In this document: positions 52,912 to 64,000 of the stretch, in pieces
How positions within the stretch are numbered: the first letter of the stretch is position 1
Layout of the letters: every line of letters starts with the position of its first letter
Notes under the pieces: model-generated
Told to the model about the DNA's origin: nothing
The model's database searches: none
The model's input: only the letters and a program-made list of their open reading frames with translations
NCBI RefSeq assembly: GCF_000004075.3
Contig: NC_026660.2
Span: 1,426,001 to 1,490,000 of the forward strand
DNA length: 64,000 bases
Source of the DNA: Cucumis sativus
Lineage: Eukaryota; Streptophyta; Magnoliopsida; Cucurbitales; Cucurbitaceae
Direction of reading: 5' to 3'
Program-made: the position numbers and the translations under genes

Positions 52912-54653
52912 TCAAGAAGAAGAATTGGGTCTATTTTTTCTAGCATCCATTAAAGAAGCTCTAGTAATCTGGACAGAGAGATGAGGATTCTTGAGTGCAA
53001 AGGCTTCAAATCCAGAAGAAAACACAATTTCCTCCATATTTCTAACAATGAAATCCAACGCACTTTCCTTCAACGCTCTACAAGAACAAACTTCCGCAAC
53101 TTCCAATACATCCAAAGCACTCTCACAGTTCAACCATTTCAACATATACCTCTCGCAAAATTTCTGCAAATACGGAATCTCGTATTTATCCCCTGCCAAG
53201 GCCAACGAATACACGTGCTTCTTCACTTTCTCCTCCCCCAAATCCCCGCTGTACAGAAACTCCATCAGCGATTCCAGCTCCTCGTGGCTCAACTCCGGCA
53301 GCGTGATCGTGGAGTTGGTCGGAGCAGCCTTGCATCCGTCTGAATCGAGTATGTTTTTGAAGATTTCGGATCGTGTGGCCTGAAATTGGAGGGAAATTAA
53401 ATTATTATATTGCAGTGTGCAGATTTAGATTGGAGAAAGAAGGTGAGGATATACTTGAGTTTGTTTTTTTAATTACCAGGAGGGCTCTGTGAGCGGAAAT
53501 GGAAGGGGAGGCGGGTGATCCGGGGTTGAGTTGAATATCGGTGTGGATTTGGTGGCGGAATGCGGCCGTGAACTGGGCAAGGAAATTGATTTTATCTTCT
53601 AATTCATCTTCTCTGTTCTTTAAGTCTATTATCCATTTTGAAGCATTAGTGAGTGTCTGTAAGAAGGAGAGATCCATTAGTCTTCACTTTTAGATTTCTA
53701 TTCATAACTCATTTAAAACCTAAATAATTTTAAATTCAAATCCTTCATTTTATTAATGCAAATTTGAAAACTTAGATCAATCTCTTGAGTTTCATGGTAG
53801 GTGGTATGTCCTTGAATTAACACCACCCAACACATTGTTGTGGTGCCTTTATCAACTTCATAGTCTACTCTAATCTCTATCAAAATCACTCCACCAACAC
53901 CCCCATCTTCCTTTATTCTATGCCTTTTCTTTTTTGTTTCAACCACTATTCTCAAAGAAAATTGCTATTCAAGATCTTTCATTTTTTTTTCTTATTGATT
54001 AATTATTCATATTCACGTTACATTAGTTTCTTACAAAATTTCGAAGAATACAGGATAATTGCAATTGGATAATTTTAGTAGAATAGTGTTATTAAAAAAA
54101 TTACAAATATAACGAAATCTTATCGTTTAGAGAAGTTCTATATATTATAATTTACATGATACTAGATTTGTCACTATTTTGACTTTCATCCTTGGATGAC
54201 TATTTTGTTTTTTTATTTTTGTTATTAAAATTTAAATTTATATAATAAGACATTTTTAATTTTTTTTTTTTTTAATCATAGACCAGAAAATGACGTAGAG
54301 TAAGTCAATGAAGGTAAAAATTTGAAAAAAATTAAGCAGAAAGTGAAAACTTCATTAACTGTGAAACAAATTTATAATATAACCAAAGAATTAAAGAAAA
54401 TCAAAGTGTAGATTAGAGAAGAAAATGTGAAGTATAACAGTTGAATAGAAATAGAGAAAAGCAGAGAACTTGCCTTACAGGAAGATCCAATTGGGGAAAC
54501 AGGAGAGACGTTATTATTAGTTGGTTTACGATCATTTTGAAGCTTGTTTATCAAATTTATGACACACTTTGCTCCGTCGTAACATGACACACAAATGGTG
54601 TTTCGTGGTGGGCGGAGTATCACCGGAAGTGAGCTGCAGATTGAGCAGTCCAT
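52912..54653 (-). CDS. BTB/POZ domain protein with N-terminal CxxC pairs, three exons
   Basis: BTB domains mediate dimerisation and often recruit substrates to CUL3 ubiquitin ligases. Exons 54653-54474, 53656-53477 and 53379-52912 give 275 residues. Exon 1 carries C3-x2-C6 and C21-x2-C24 in a MDCSIC...NTICVSC arrangement, possibly a metal site. Residues 61-95 look helical (WIIDLKNREDELEDKI). The BTB domain follows (SAHRALLATRSEIFKNIL, ELESLMEFLYSGDL, then KYEIPYLQKFCERYM). The C-terminal part resembles a BACK-like helical tail. It closely matches Arabidopsis At3g56230 (from memory). Intron 2 is GT-AG. Intron 1 joins in frame only if the donor is AAG|GCAAGT, a GC-AG intron. A GT four bases earlier gives the wrong phase. 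An ATG at 54662 would add three residues. Function unknown beyond BTB-mediated interaction. Confidence 0.9.
54085..54150. repeat. Dispersed TGATAGA-type repeat, fragment in the BTB gene intron 1
   Basis: AAATTACAAATATAACGAAA followed by TCTTATCGTTTAGAG, a diverged short copy of the family seen at 12392 and 15008. It lies inside the intron between 53657 and 54473. Confidence 0.35.
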
Positions 54654-57463
54654 ATGACGCAAAAAAAAACCCCTTCAAAAATGATCACCAGGAACAAGAT
54701 GAGGGGGGGTTCAATAATTTGAAACACAATGTCTTGGGTTTAAAGAAAGAGAGAAGTGTTAGTTGTCTATTTTGAAATAAATAAATTGTTATATTTATTT
54801 GGTGCTCTCAACTTAAAGGAATCTAGAAAAAGAAAGAAATAAATAAGTAAATAAATTGTTGGAAGTGTTGAGTTTGTTAAATAATGTTTTGTTTGTTGGT
54901 TTATCCTGTAAATGATAAAAGAAGAATCTAATTGAATGATTGCCTTAAATGGGTTTTGATTTGTATTTGTATTTTAAACAATTTCTTTATGGGAGTGCAA
55001 TGACTACCTTACCCTTCAACTGGTGAGGAGGTTTGTTGGGAGTAGGTGGGTAAATGGGGGAGAAATAATGAAATATTTGTTTGAGTGTGTTTTAAAGAAA
55101 TGGGAATAGAAAATAATGGTTGGGAAGTGGAAAAGGACTTTCCAACCTCACTCACAGCCTATACCTTTGAGGCAATCACGTCTTCTCGAAAACTTACTTC
55201 CTTTCTTTCAATTTCTATTCAGGTTGGTTTTCCAATTTTAATATGCTTCATATTTGTTTGTTAATCAACCTTTCCCTTTCATATGTTATGCTGTGTTAAC
55301 GCCCCAAACTTACACAGCCTCTACCACTTTTCAATCCTCTCTTTTCTAGTTTCGTCCTGTCCATGGAGTTGTCTTCCAAGAATATATACTTGAAAAAAGA
55401 TGGCATGTGGTCTAGCATATAACACAATCTCAATCACTGTTTATAAAAGCAAATAGAAAAAGGAAAAGACACACAAAATTGATAACTTAGTTTGGTGCAA
55501 ATTCATCTACGTCTAGGGGATAATGTAGTCGATGAAACGGAATTTTACTATATAAAGAGTTTAACAATTATAAAAAAAGTACTTATTTGACATACTCCCT
55601 CGTTGGTGCTCCCGTATAACTTTCTCTTCAATTTCAACTTAAGCTCTTCATAAGTTTGAGTTCCTCTAATATGGTTATGAACGTTGTAAATATATTTTGG
55701 AGAGAATAACTATTATTTGTAGGAGAATAAGGAAGACATATAATGAATGAAGAAGAATAAAAGATCCACAAAATCTGCAATTCATGAAGAACATAAGAAA
55801 AATGTATTTCGTTGAAGTTGTTGTCGGTCAATACCAATGTTATTGACAATATCGTTGACATGTGTTGACCAATGTGTTAATTACTCAAGTTATGTCTTTA
55901 ATAAAATCAGTCAACTACATTGTAATAACATATAATATCAAGCTAAGTTTATTATGATGCTTACGAACCATTGAGAATTGCTTATCCCTTAAGGTCATTG
56001 TTGCATGTGGGGCAAAGTTCATGATCTTTTTTACTTGCGGCGCACAGATCGTGCAATATCAACTGTGTCAAAAAATAGGTATGACTCTCGAGGTTGAACT
56101 TGACTTAGTTATTTCTCATTTTGTGAAACTCTACAAGTTTGTCTTTTTGACTTAGAACTTGAAGATTTGACTTTCTCTTTTGGAATGCATAAACTCTCTG
56201 CACAAACATTTCAATTCTTTGAGCATGAGCCTTGCCTTAGGAAGTTCTCAATCGATTGTATCTTTTAGTTGTTGATATATCACGATATGTAATTAAGATA
56301 GTACAAATATGTGACATGTTAACTAAAACTTATAAATAAATTTTGAGCTAGCTAGAATATTTATGTCCATCCATCCACCAAGGAGCAAAAATAACTCCCC
56401 ACAACTTTATTTCATGCATGCCTCACATTTAATTCCATAGGTACTGGAATATGGTATAATAATATTAAAGAAATAGATATAAATTTAGTAATTAGATTCA
56501 AAATAATTATTCAAAATTTGTCAAATTCTATTGATGATTGAAGTTTATCACCGATAGATCATGTTACAAATATTGGTCTATCAACGATAGTTTTGCAGTA
56601 TTTGTAATTTTTTTTAAAAAATGTTGTTATATCCTTGATTATTATTCATAAACTAAAACTTATACGAGTCTATTTTTAAATTTTTAATAAAAAAAATGCA
56701 CTATCACACCGACGCACTCGATCAGAGAGACAAAAAATTGTCTTTCAAAGAGTTTTTTAAAATTTGAGAAAAAAAATAGGATATAACTCCGTCAAGATTG
56801 ACTCCAAAAAACAAAATTACAAGTTTTCTAAAATGGTACTACTTTTTAAATATAACATAAAAAAGTACCCATTTTGTCAAATCACGGTGAAAGTTTGGTC
56901 ACGTGTTTCCTAAAAAAAAAAAAAGAAAGAAAGAAAAGGAAAAAAGAAAAAGAAAAGATTGATTCACATTGGTCTTTATTCCTCCTATAATACCATTGCC
57001 TTGAAAGATTGTCATTTAAATAATAGTGAATGGGTTTTATAAGTAATTGTCAGTCAGTTTTAGACACTAACACTACACCTTATCTACAAGATCAAACAAT
57101 TTCTACTTTAGGAGACAAAAGTGTTGTTTGAAAAAAGTAAAGGAGAGAAAGACTAGCTATTATCAAATTCTACTATCCATCTCAATTTATTTCAAGGAGC
57201 AAAATGGTAATGAAGTGTGAAATCATTGTGTCGAACCAACAAGAGTGCCACGGTGGTATTAGAAATTTAGGGCAGTGAAATATATGCTACTTAATTAAGA
57301 GTTGGAAAAATTCAGAGTAACCAAGCTTTAGAACTTAGACTACAGACGATGCATTAATTCAAACTTAATAATCTTTCATCAACATCCTTAATTTCATTTA
57401 CACAAAATGATTCATCCTTCATCCCTCCTTTAGAACAATACCACTCTCCGCTTATCCATTCTT
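54654..57463. other. Intergenic region between the BTB and HIG1 genes
   Basis: No gene supported. It holds the BTB promoter side, a dispersed-repeat copy at 56518-56660, and otherwise A+T-rich unique-looking sequence. Confidence 0.6.
56518..56660. repeat. Dispersed TGATAGA-type repeat, copy
   Basis: CACCGATAGATCA and ATCAACGATAG motifs are followed by GTATTTGTAATTTTTTTTAA and a TGTTGTTATATCCTTGATTA stretch, parallel to the copy at 50510-50690. Confidence 0.5.
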
Positions 57464-57995
57464 TCATTTCCCTCCCCCTGAAACCGGAGGAGCTTCAGAT
57501 CGGTCTCTCCCAATTTTGTTGTCGTAGTAGTGGTAGACGGCCGCGCCGGAAAGAACCGCTAAGGTCAATGCCTGAGCATGCATCCTAATTACAAACAAAA
57601 CCAAATTAATATTTCATTCTCAATTTGAATAAGAAAAAGAGAATGGGAAATAGTTACACTACGACTATTTACTCTATACTCATGGGATATATGGGGACAT
57701 ACACTATGATGACTATTTTATTTTGCACAATACTAAATGTAGAGAAGAGAAGAGTAGTTTGAGGAATTAAACCTGGCATGAATAAGGCGGAGACTTGGCT
57801 TGAGGGGAGTTCTTGATCGGGTATAGGCCAGCGATGCTCCAATCCCAGATGCCCACAGAGCTCCTATAATGTATAACCCAAAAACAAAGTGATTAGATTT
57901 AGGAAGAGAGTAAAGAAAAAAGATTGGGAAATGGGAAATAAAGTACCAATGGTGGTGAGTTTGTGTTCTGAAACCCAAGCTTGAATAGCTTCCAT
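57464..57995 (-). CDS. HIG1-domain small mitochondrial membrane protein, three exons
   Basis: Exons 57995-57947, 57863-57773 and 57584-57464 join in phases 1 and 2 to give 86 residues. The protein begins MEAIQAWVSEHKLTTIG and has two hydrophobic segments, around residues 14-32 and 48-66. The connecting loop has LRLIHARMHAQA, matching the HxRx3Q core of the HIG1 family. HIG1/RCF proteins sit in the inner mitochondrial membrane and stabilise cytochrome oxidase in respiratory supercomplexes; plant members are often hypoxia-responsive. The C-terminal tail is short, Gly-rich and polar. All splice sites are GT-AG. The exact orthologue in Arabidopsis is not known to me. Expression under hypoxia is not shown by the sequence. 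Confidence 0.88.
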
Positions 57996-58249
57996 TGTTG
58001 TTGCTGCTGTTTACTGAACAAAAACACTAATGAGTTTGATGGAGAAGATAGCAATGAGGAGAGAACTAAAAACATTATGTATATATATATATATAAACTT
58101 AGACAGCCCCTTGGTTCAACAGAGCATTCCTCTGTTTTAGTTGGAAACAAGAGGCTTTTCCATTTCCGGTTTCTTGTCAAAATTAGATATACCCACCTCT
58201 AATCCCTCGGTTTCTCCCAACCCACCTTACCTTTTCTACTTTTTTCTTT

Positions 58250-61200
58250 TTTACCACTCTCATTTTGGATATAATTATATTATATAATAATAATCACCTT
58301 TTTATTTATTTATTATTATTTGATCTAAATACTACGCCCTAAACTTAGCATTATTAACCTCTAATCACCATTAAAACAATTAGGCACCGTCAAGTCAATA
58401 CACTGACTTCAATGCCAGGCCATGTATCCAATACACTACTTAAAGTAAACGTTTACTCGGTACGCAACTTCACCATTCTATTTGTTACAATATTTTTTCA
58501 CTCATCCTATTGTTGACAAATCGTACATATATAAGAAAATTAAAATTGAAAGCATGATAACTATGATGCATCGATCTGCATGGTATTTCCTATTGAAGTA
58601 ATCCCCTTTTATTTGTTTTTGAAAACATATCGATAAAAATGTATAAAGAGAATCAATGTTCAAGTTATAACTTTTAATACACTAGTACTTAACAAGTGCG
58701 ATGCTTATGATATTTAAAAAAAAATCAATAATAGCAAACCTTTATTGATAATATAATAATTACACTTGACTGGCTATTTTACCAAATGTTGTTTTGATTA
58801 TGAAAATGATGTAAAAAGTTATTAAAAAGTGTCAAAGTGACACTTACACTCCCCAAACAAACTAAACAATGGTTAAGAGCAGTTTGGCACCAAATAAAGA
58901 TTCTAAAAAGTACCTAAGTTTTACTGAATGTGCAAAAGAGTGTTTAACCAACCTTTTGACTTTGAAAACGACATACAAAAGGGGTAGCTGAGTCAAACTT
59001 TGTCAGTGAAACCATGTAAAAAAAGTTCTTAAAAAGTATCTAATTAATTGAGATATTTGGAAAAGATGATTGATTTGATTGTTTTAAAACCAAAGCTAGC
59101 ATTTAGACGTGGGGAATACCAAAATGTATATTTTGAAGACCAAAAGATCTATGATTCAAATTTTTCATTCTCAATATATATAAATATATATCAAATAAGG
59201 CAAGTTAGTCTACTAATAGTTAATACCACTAGTGGAATATTAGAAGTGTAAACATCATGATGTTTGGGGGGAAATCACCTAAAAAGCATAATTCAAAATC
59301 CCAAGGCTTTTATTTGCGGCGTTGTATTTGATCTTTGAGATGTGGTTTTAGTGGAAAACTAGGGGACCTCATACAATTAACATACACTCCCTCCACCCTT
59401 TTTCAAATGCTTTTCATTTAATAAATATTAATGCCTTGCTTTTATATTGCCTTCTGAAAAAGCTCAACAATGTTAACATTTTATTCCAAGCTTTGATTCC
59501 CATTTTCATCCATTATACAAATTCTTAAATAGATATTTTATATCTAAATAAATTCTTCCACACCTTACAACTTTTAATATTTATTACACTTTTTAAATTC
59601 CTATAAATTTATTAAATATAAAATTAAATTTTGTGGATACATTTTTTAAATTATGTAATCACAACTCTGATTCTCGTACAATATGTCCTAAAATGATTAG
59701 TAAGAAAAATAAAAATGGTAAAAAGTAAAAAGAAAATATACACATGGTTGGTAACGCACGTTTGGAAAACAAAGAACCTAGAAATGATAATTCACTAATA
59801 TCAATTAGTTGAGCAATTACATTGATGTACTTATCTATAGACTCTCAAGATTACAAGACAATTGTAGAGCCAATTGACATGATACTTGGACTCTCCCTTA
59901 TCATAAACATCATAACATGACATGAATATCAATCATAATGTCCTTATCATGTGATTCATATTTCATGCATCATAAACATATCAATCATCCATATTCGTCA
60001 TACACGTATCTCAATCACATCAGTCATAGTGTATCAATCATCTATGGTAGTCATTCATATCTGCCACATTATGCACCTTAACTACATCAATTCATAATGA
60101 AAAATACATGCAAACTCTTAATTCTGTTTTGAAAGTCTAGTAGTAGAATCTCTTACCTCGATATTAGCTAAAAAATGTAATCCTTTTATGACAGTCAATT
60201 CATAATTATAGTCAATCCTATACAGTAAAGAAACATCAAATATCTTAATTAATAAAATTAACAATTGACTTTCATTAAAAAGTTCTCCCAAATGACCTTA
60301 CCCAAAATTGAGGTTGAAACCAACTCAATTTTGATGGAAAAAATTTATCATTTAAATCTTTTAAGATTTGCGAAAGGAACCAAAATCAATTCCAAGGTGA
60401 AATACGTTTTCTTTTTCCCTTATATATATACATGTATGTATATAATTCCAATATATACATATATTTTCATTTCTATTATCTTTTTTCAATAAATTTCTTA
60501 AATATACAAAATTTTAGGCATTTATAACCATAAATAATAATAATAATACTTTATTATTATTATATTATTATTCTCCCACCAAAATATATAATAAACATAT
60601 ATATTTATTTAAATAATTATTCTCTCTTAATTTAATTTATCGTATTTTCTCATCCAATCCAATCTAATCAACTATCTCTCACGTAAATAATTGTCTTATT
60701 TTTCAATAATTATATATCATCATATAATTAACTTTACTTTTCCAATTAAATAAAATTCACATTCTCTTTTCTCAATAAGATTTTCCATCAAATCAACTTT
60801 TATCTTTCCAAAATAATTATCTTTTTAGAAAATCAAATATTCCCTCTCTTATTAAATCACACAAAATCCAATCAATTTTATTCTTTTACCAAAATAATTA
60901 CAATTCAAAATATAGTTTTTTTCTTTTCTAAACAAATATCTTCTCTCCAAATAACTGTGCTCCCACGAATAATTTATTTTGGTTTTCTACAAAATATAAT
61001 ATTTTTCTCTTAAGTAATTATATTTTAACAAATATATAATTATATTTTTTCTTAACAATTATATATATAATATATATAAATTATCAAATCTTAAATAAAA
61101 TTTTCGCTATTCAATTTAATTAAATAACATCAAAATTATTTAATAAATTTCAACTTCTATAAAACCAAATAATTTTCACAACTTCTCAAGCCTCATACCA

Positions 61201-61500
61201 TACAATTAAATCAAATTGTATAAGCTTATGGGGTAGTTGAGGGGAGATTGATAAAGAAGAGAGAAAATAGGGATTATGATAAACCTAAAACAAGAGTTAC
61301 GAGAATCCTTCTCCAAATCCTTCTCCAAACAAAGGTTGGGTTATCGTAATCCTAACCCAATAGGGATAACCCTCGGGCCAAATGGCTTGTTGGAAGTTTT
61401 TTTTTTAAAAAGAAATTGATTTGATTTGGAATGCCTGATTCAAAATATTTATGAATAGTTAAAATAAAATTTTCCATTTATCCAAACTAAACCTTTAAAT
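58250..61500. other. Intergenic region upstream of the SORORIN-like gene
   Basis: No gene supported. From about 59850 to 60100 there are many ATCAT/CATAA words, likely repeat DNA. From 60400 to 61150 it is extremely A+T-rich. Near 61290-61360 two ATCCTTCTCCAAA phrases and a GGTTATCGTAATCCTAACCC stretch resemble motifs near 2440-2500, possibly a shared dispersed repeat. Confidence 0.5.
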
Positions 61501-61550
61501 TTGGTATTTTTATAGTTAAGGTGCCCTCATCTCTTATATGGACGAATGAG

Positions 61551-61586
61551 GCCCAAAACGCAATTAAGGCTCATAGCATTGGCCCA
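61551..61586 (+). promoter_or_regulatory. Two GGCCCA (site II-type) motifs
   Basis: GGCCCA (TGGGCC on the other strand) occurs at about 61551 and 61580, 240-270 bp before the main ATG. TCP factors bind such sites in promoters of dividing-cell genes. Sites are seen; function is inferred. Confidence 0.35.
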
Positions 61587-61712
61587 TCGGACGCCACCAG
61601 AAGATTCCCCCAGAAGCCGCAAGCGCCAACCACCGGTTCTTTCAATTCATTTCACGGTGAACATCTTTCCCTCTCTCAAATCTTCTACTCGAAGTTTCAA
61701 CTTCAACACTAT

Positions 61713-61720
61713 TTTCCCGC
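61713..61720 (+). promoter_or_regulatory. Consensus E2F site TTTCCCGC
   Basis: An exact match to the E2F consensus (TTTSSCGC) about 100 bp upstream of the start codon. It fits S-phase expression of a cohesion gene. Confidence 0.5.
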
Positions 61721-61760
61721 CACCGTCACTGCATCCTTCCTCTCTTCAAAATTCTTCACC

Positions 61761-61796
61761 ATGGAGATTATGGAATACCTTCTTCTCCCTCTTTGA
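61761..61796 (+). CDS. Upstream ORF, 11 codons (MEIMEYLLLPL)
   Basis: The ATG sits in a strong context (CACCATGG: A at -3, G at +4). The frame ends in TGA 20 nt before the main ATG at 61817, whose own context is weaker (C at -3). It is out of frame with the main ORF. If it lies in the mature leader it could reduce or tune translation of the main protein. Confidence 0.4.
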   Translation: MEIMEYLLLPL

Positions 61797-61816
61797 AATG
61801 GGAAGGACCGGAGCAG

Positions 61817-64000
61817 ATGGAATCCCATAAACGAAATCTCAGAGCTCGAAAACCCCTCGCCGATTGTACCAATACAATCCTCTCCTCCCAATCGCCAGCT
61901 TCCAATTTCTCCGCATCTATCAAACCCCGCAAGCGTGTAAGCAAATCTGCGGTTAAAGATGTTGCCAACAACGAGAAGAAACGCGAACCAATTCTTGCTT
62001 CTGAATCTACATCCGTTAATTTGCGAGCTTCAAACCCTAGCTCCGATTTTCTTCCTACTGAACCTACTTCCGATGTTCCCACTGCAGAACCAAATCCTAG
62101 TTTTGATTCTCTTCCTTCAGAACCTAGTTCTAATCGTTTCCCTACGGAACTCGCCACTCCTCCGCGGCCTTCAGATTTGCCCTCTAGTTCGGGTAATTTT
62201 ACTTTCTGGTATTCGTTGCTGCGTTATGATTTTGGTGTTTGTCCTTGTTTCTCTTTGTGGGATTACTGCTACTCTAAGCTTTAGTTACTTCAAATAGGAA
62301 TTTAGTTTACTTGAAATACTACGTTGGAATTTTTAGGATTTCAAGCTATTTTGGGATTCGTTAAACATTTTAAGTAGAGGAGATTTGCTGTTTTACTGTC
62401 ATGTTCTTGTGTGCGGTGTTGAAATTTCTGTGTGGGGGAAGATTATGCTTCTGAATGTCAATATTGGGATGTTGTTATCTTCAATTTTTCCATGGCTTGA
62501 AGTATTGATATTATATTATGCTTTAATGTCAGGAACAGATGGTGTTTCGGAGCCCCATACAGTCTACAGTCGAAGGCACCCTTCGAATAAAAGAAAGAGC
62601 GTTGAGAAAGCACTTGAACCATTTATTTTTTATACCGCATCAAAAATCCAAAATGGGTATGAAGCTCGTTGCACTCTTCTTTACGAGAGAAAATTTCTTG
62701 TATATTTAAACCTTTGATTCGTTTAGTGGATTGAATTCCTTAAATCGAAGGGATTTAATCATAGGTTCATAATGTTACTGGGCTATTAAGAGTCCAATAG
62801 TTGTTTAGTTTCAAAGGAGCAAGTTGCCTGCTCTCTGCAATAATTTTCAACCTGGCTCTCCCCTGCTCAGCTTTTGTAAAAAAAAAAAAAATTAAGCTGT
62901 TATGTATCCTGGGTTTATGTGTTGCCTTGGACTATTTTAACGATTACTAGTCTGGGTTGATCTTGTGCTGCTTTGACACTAGCTTTATCTACATTGTTGA
63001 AAAATTGCTGCCACCCAAAACAGGATTTGTCAACATTTTTCCTGTTTTATTTTTGTTGGTTAATTTGTTGCGCCTCAATTGTGTGACTGCTTTGGATATG
63101 AAAAGGTTTGGTATGTCGAGCCTTTCATATTTGTAACTTGTAGATGATAGCACTAATACTGCAATGTTTTTTTCTCTCAAGATATGGATGAATGGATACA
63201 AGAATCTTTCTTCTAATTCCTCTTTAACGGCTTTTTACTCATTTTATGTTAATTGTTCCCTTGCTTTTATGCAGAGGTAGAATAAGAGATGACAACAATA
63301 GCCCATCGAAAGCAAGGACTGTTCCTTGCAATAAGGTTTGTCTGAAAATATAGACGGCCCTTTTTCTATCTGTTGATCTAAATTTGGGGCGGCATACGTG
63401 TGTTGTATCCTTATCTTTGCTCCTTGAGTCTTTAGGCCGTAATTTGATGCTTGTTTTTGAAGTCAGCAAAATATGTGCTCTGGCCTTTCTCTCAGAAATG
63501 TGATGTTATCTGTTCTTATCTATACCACAATAATGAGCTTTGATCTTGATTAGTGATTAATTAGTAACATTGTACAACGTAATTTTTGGTCATGGTTTGC
63601 TTATATTTTTTACGGGATTGTTAAATTGATTTGAGACTGATTTTTTATTCTTTATAAAGAATGGTAAATACCTGGAATGAAACGGCAGAAATAGCACCCC
63701 CACCCCCCATTCAGTAGTCTTAACAGTCAAGATCACTGCATCTCAGTTTTAGAAGCTTTACTTTTTATAATGTGATGACCTGACAAGTGTGGTAATCGAC
63801 CAATTGGTGTATTTAATAGTTTCACATGTTTCCCACTTGCCATTACCATTTGTTAGCAGTCAGATACTGGCCCTAAATCATTGCTCAGCAAATTAATCTA
63901 ACGATGAGTAGCTATTGTTCTGGCAGAGGCTGCGTGCCAATGTACATGAGGAAGATGATTCCAAAATAGAGCTTCCAAGGGAATTTGTTGAACAGCAGAA
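61817..64000 (+). CDS. SORORIN: SORORIN-like sister-chromatid cohesion protein, 5' part (runs off the window)
   Basis: Four exons are visible: 61817-62192, 62533-62656, 63275-63335 and 63927 to the window end. Phases 1, 2 and 0 are consistent. The N-terminus (LRARKPLADCTNTILSS) and a basic patch in exon 2 (EPHTVYSRRHPSNKRKS) match, from memory, the plant protein At3g56250, described as the SORORIN orthologue. SORORIN protects cohesin from WAPL. The rest of exon 1 is Ser/Pro/Glu-rich and probably disordered. Exon 4 (LPREFVEQQK) would lead into the conserved acidic C-terminal sororin domain, which lies beyond the window. An in-frame TTG frame upstream exists, but 61817 is the first in-frame ATG. 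The promoter has an E2F site and the leader a uORF. Identity is likely but rests on short motifs. Confidence 0.72.

Noticed and set aside
61521..61796. 91-codon plus-strand ORF before the SORORIN-like gene
   Set aside because: It overlaps the promoter motifs and leader, ends before the main ATG, and has no recognisable domain. Only the short strong-context uORF at its 3' end is kept.
1..64000. A novel multi-gene system, defence island, gene cluster or CRISPR array
   Set aside because: The recognised genes are ordinary, unrelated plant nuclear genes separated by repeats. No evenly spaced repeat-spacer array or co-oriented cluster is present.

Overview
This is a 64 kb piece of plant nuclear DNA. 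It is very A+T-rich outside exons, with GT-AG introns, TATA boxes, many microsatellites and decayed transposable elements. The proteins are typical of eudicots. A dispersed repeat carrying tandem 'TGATAGA' motifs and a shared A+T-rich stretch occurs about six times; from memory it resembles a common repeat of Cucumis genomes, so I infer a cucurbit (cucumber/melon relatives). I saw no bacterial, viral or organellar genes and no CRISPR-like array.

Layout. 1-8.7 kb: gene-free, with several short tandem-repeat blocks and one LTR-like fragment. 8.7-9.5 kb: a wound/senescence-induced NTF2-like gene (SAG20/WI12 type, minus strand) with TATA, G-box and W-box motifs upstream. 9.5-20.6 kb: gene-free, with two more fragments of the same LTR-like repeat. 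20.67-20.93 kb: a 5'-truncated LINE insertion with a perfect 17-bp target-site duplication. 21.4-23.5 kb: a PLAC8-family membrane protein gene (minus) with a 5'UTR intron. 26.15-32.17 kb: a complete nine-exon alpha-SNAP gene (minus), whose third intron holds a ~1.17 kb element with ~165 bp terminal inverted repeats. 32.4-34.2 kb: a decayed Ty1/copia relic (primer-binding site, gag, zinc knuckle, protease). 35.6-37.95 kb: a PLS-class PPR gene (plus) with a TGA in frame between its apparent targeting peptide and its repeats. 46.2-47.4 kb: a four-exon atypical bHLH/ACT-like gene (plus). 52.9-54.65 kb: a three-exon BTB/POZ gene (minus) whose first intron is best explained as a GC-AG intron. 57.46-58.0 kb: a three-exon HIG1-type mitochondrial membrane protein gene (minus). 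61.8 kb to the window end: the first four exons of a SORORIN-like cohesion gene (plus), preceded by an E2F-like site and an 11-codon upstream ORF.

The genes are independent nuclear genes, not an operon or dedicated system. The strongest context signal is gene order. SAG20+PLAC8 resembles a neighbouring Arabidopsis pair (At3g10985/At3g10980, from memory). alpha-SNAP, the bHLH-like gene, the BTB gene and SORORIN resemble the run At3g56190-At3g56250 (from memory). The window may therefore span the join of two ancestral segments, between about 23.9 and 26.1 kb.

I did not find a convincing novel multi-gene system. The most useful observations are gene-model anomalies (missing ATG in the SAG20-like gene, TGA in the PPR gene, GC-AG intron, NAGNAG acceptor, uORF) and several readable transposon insertions.
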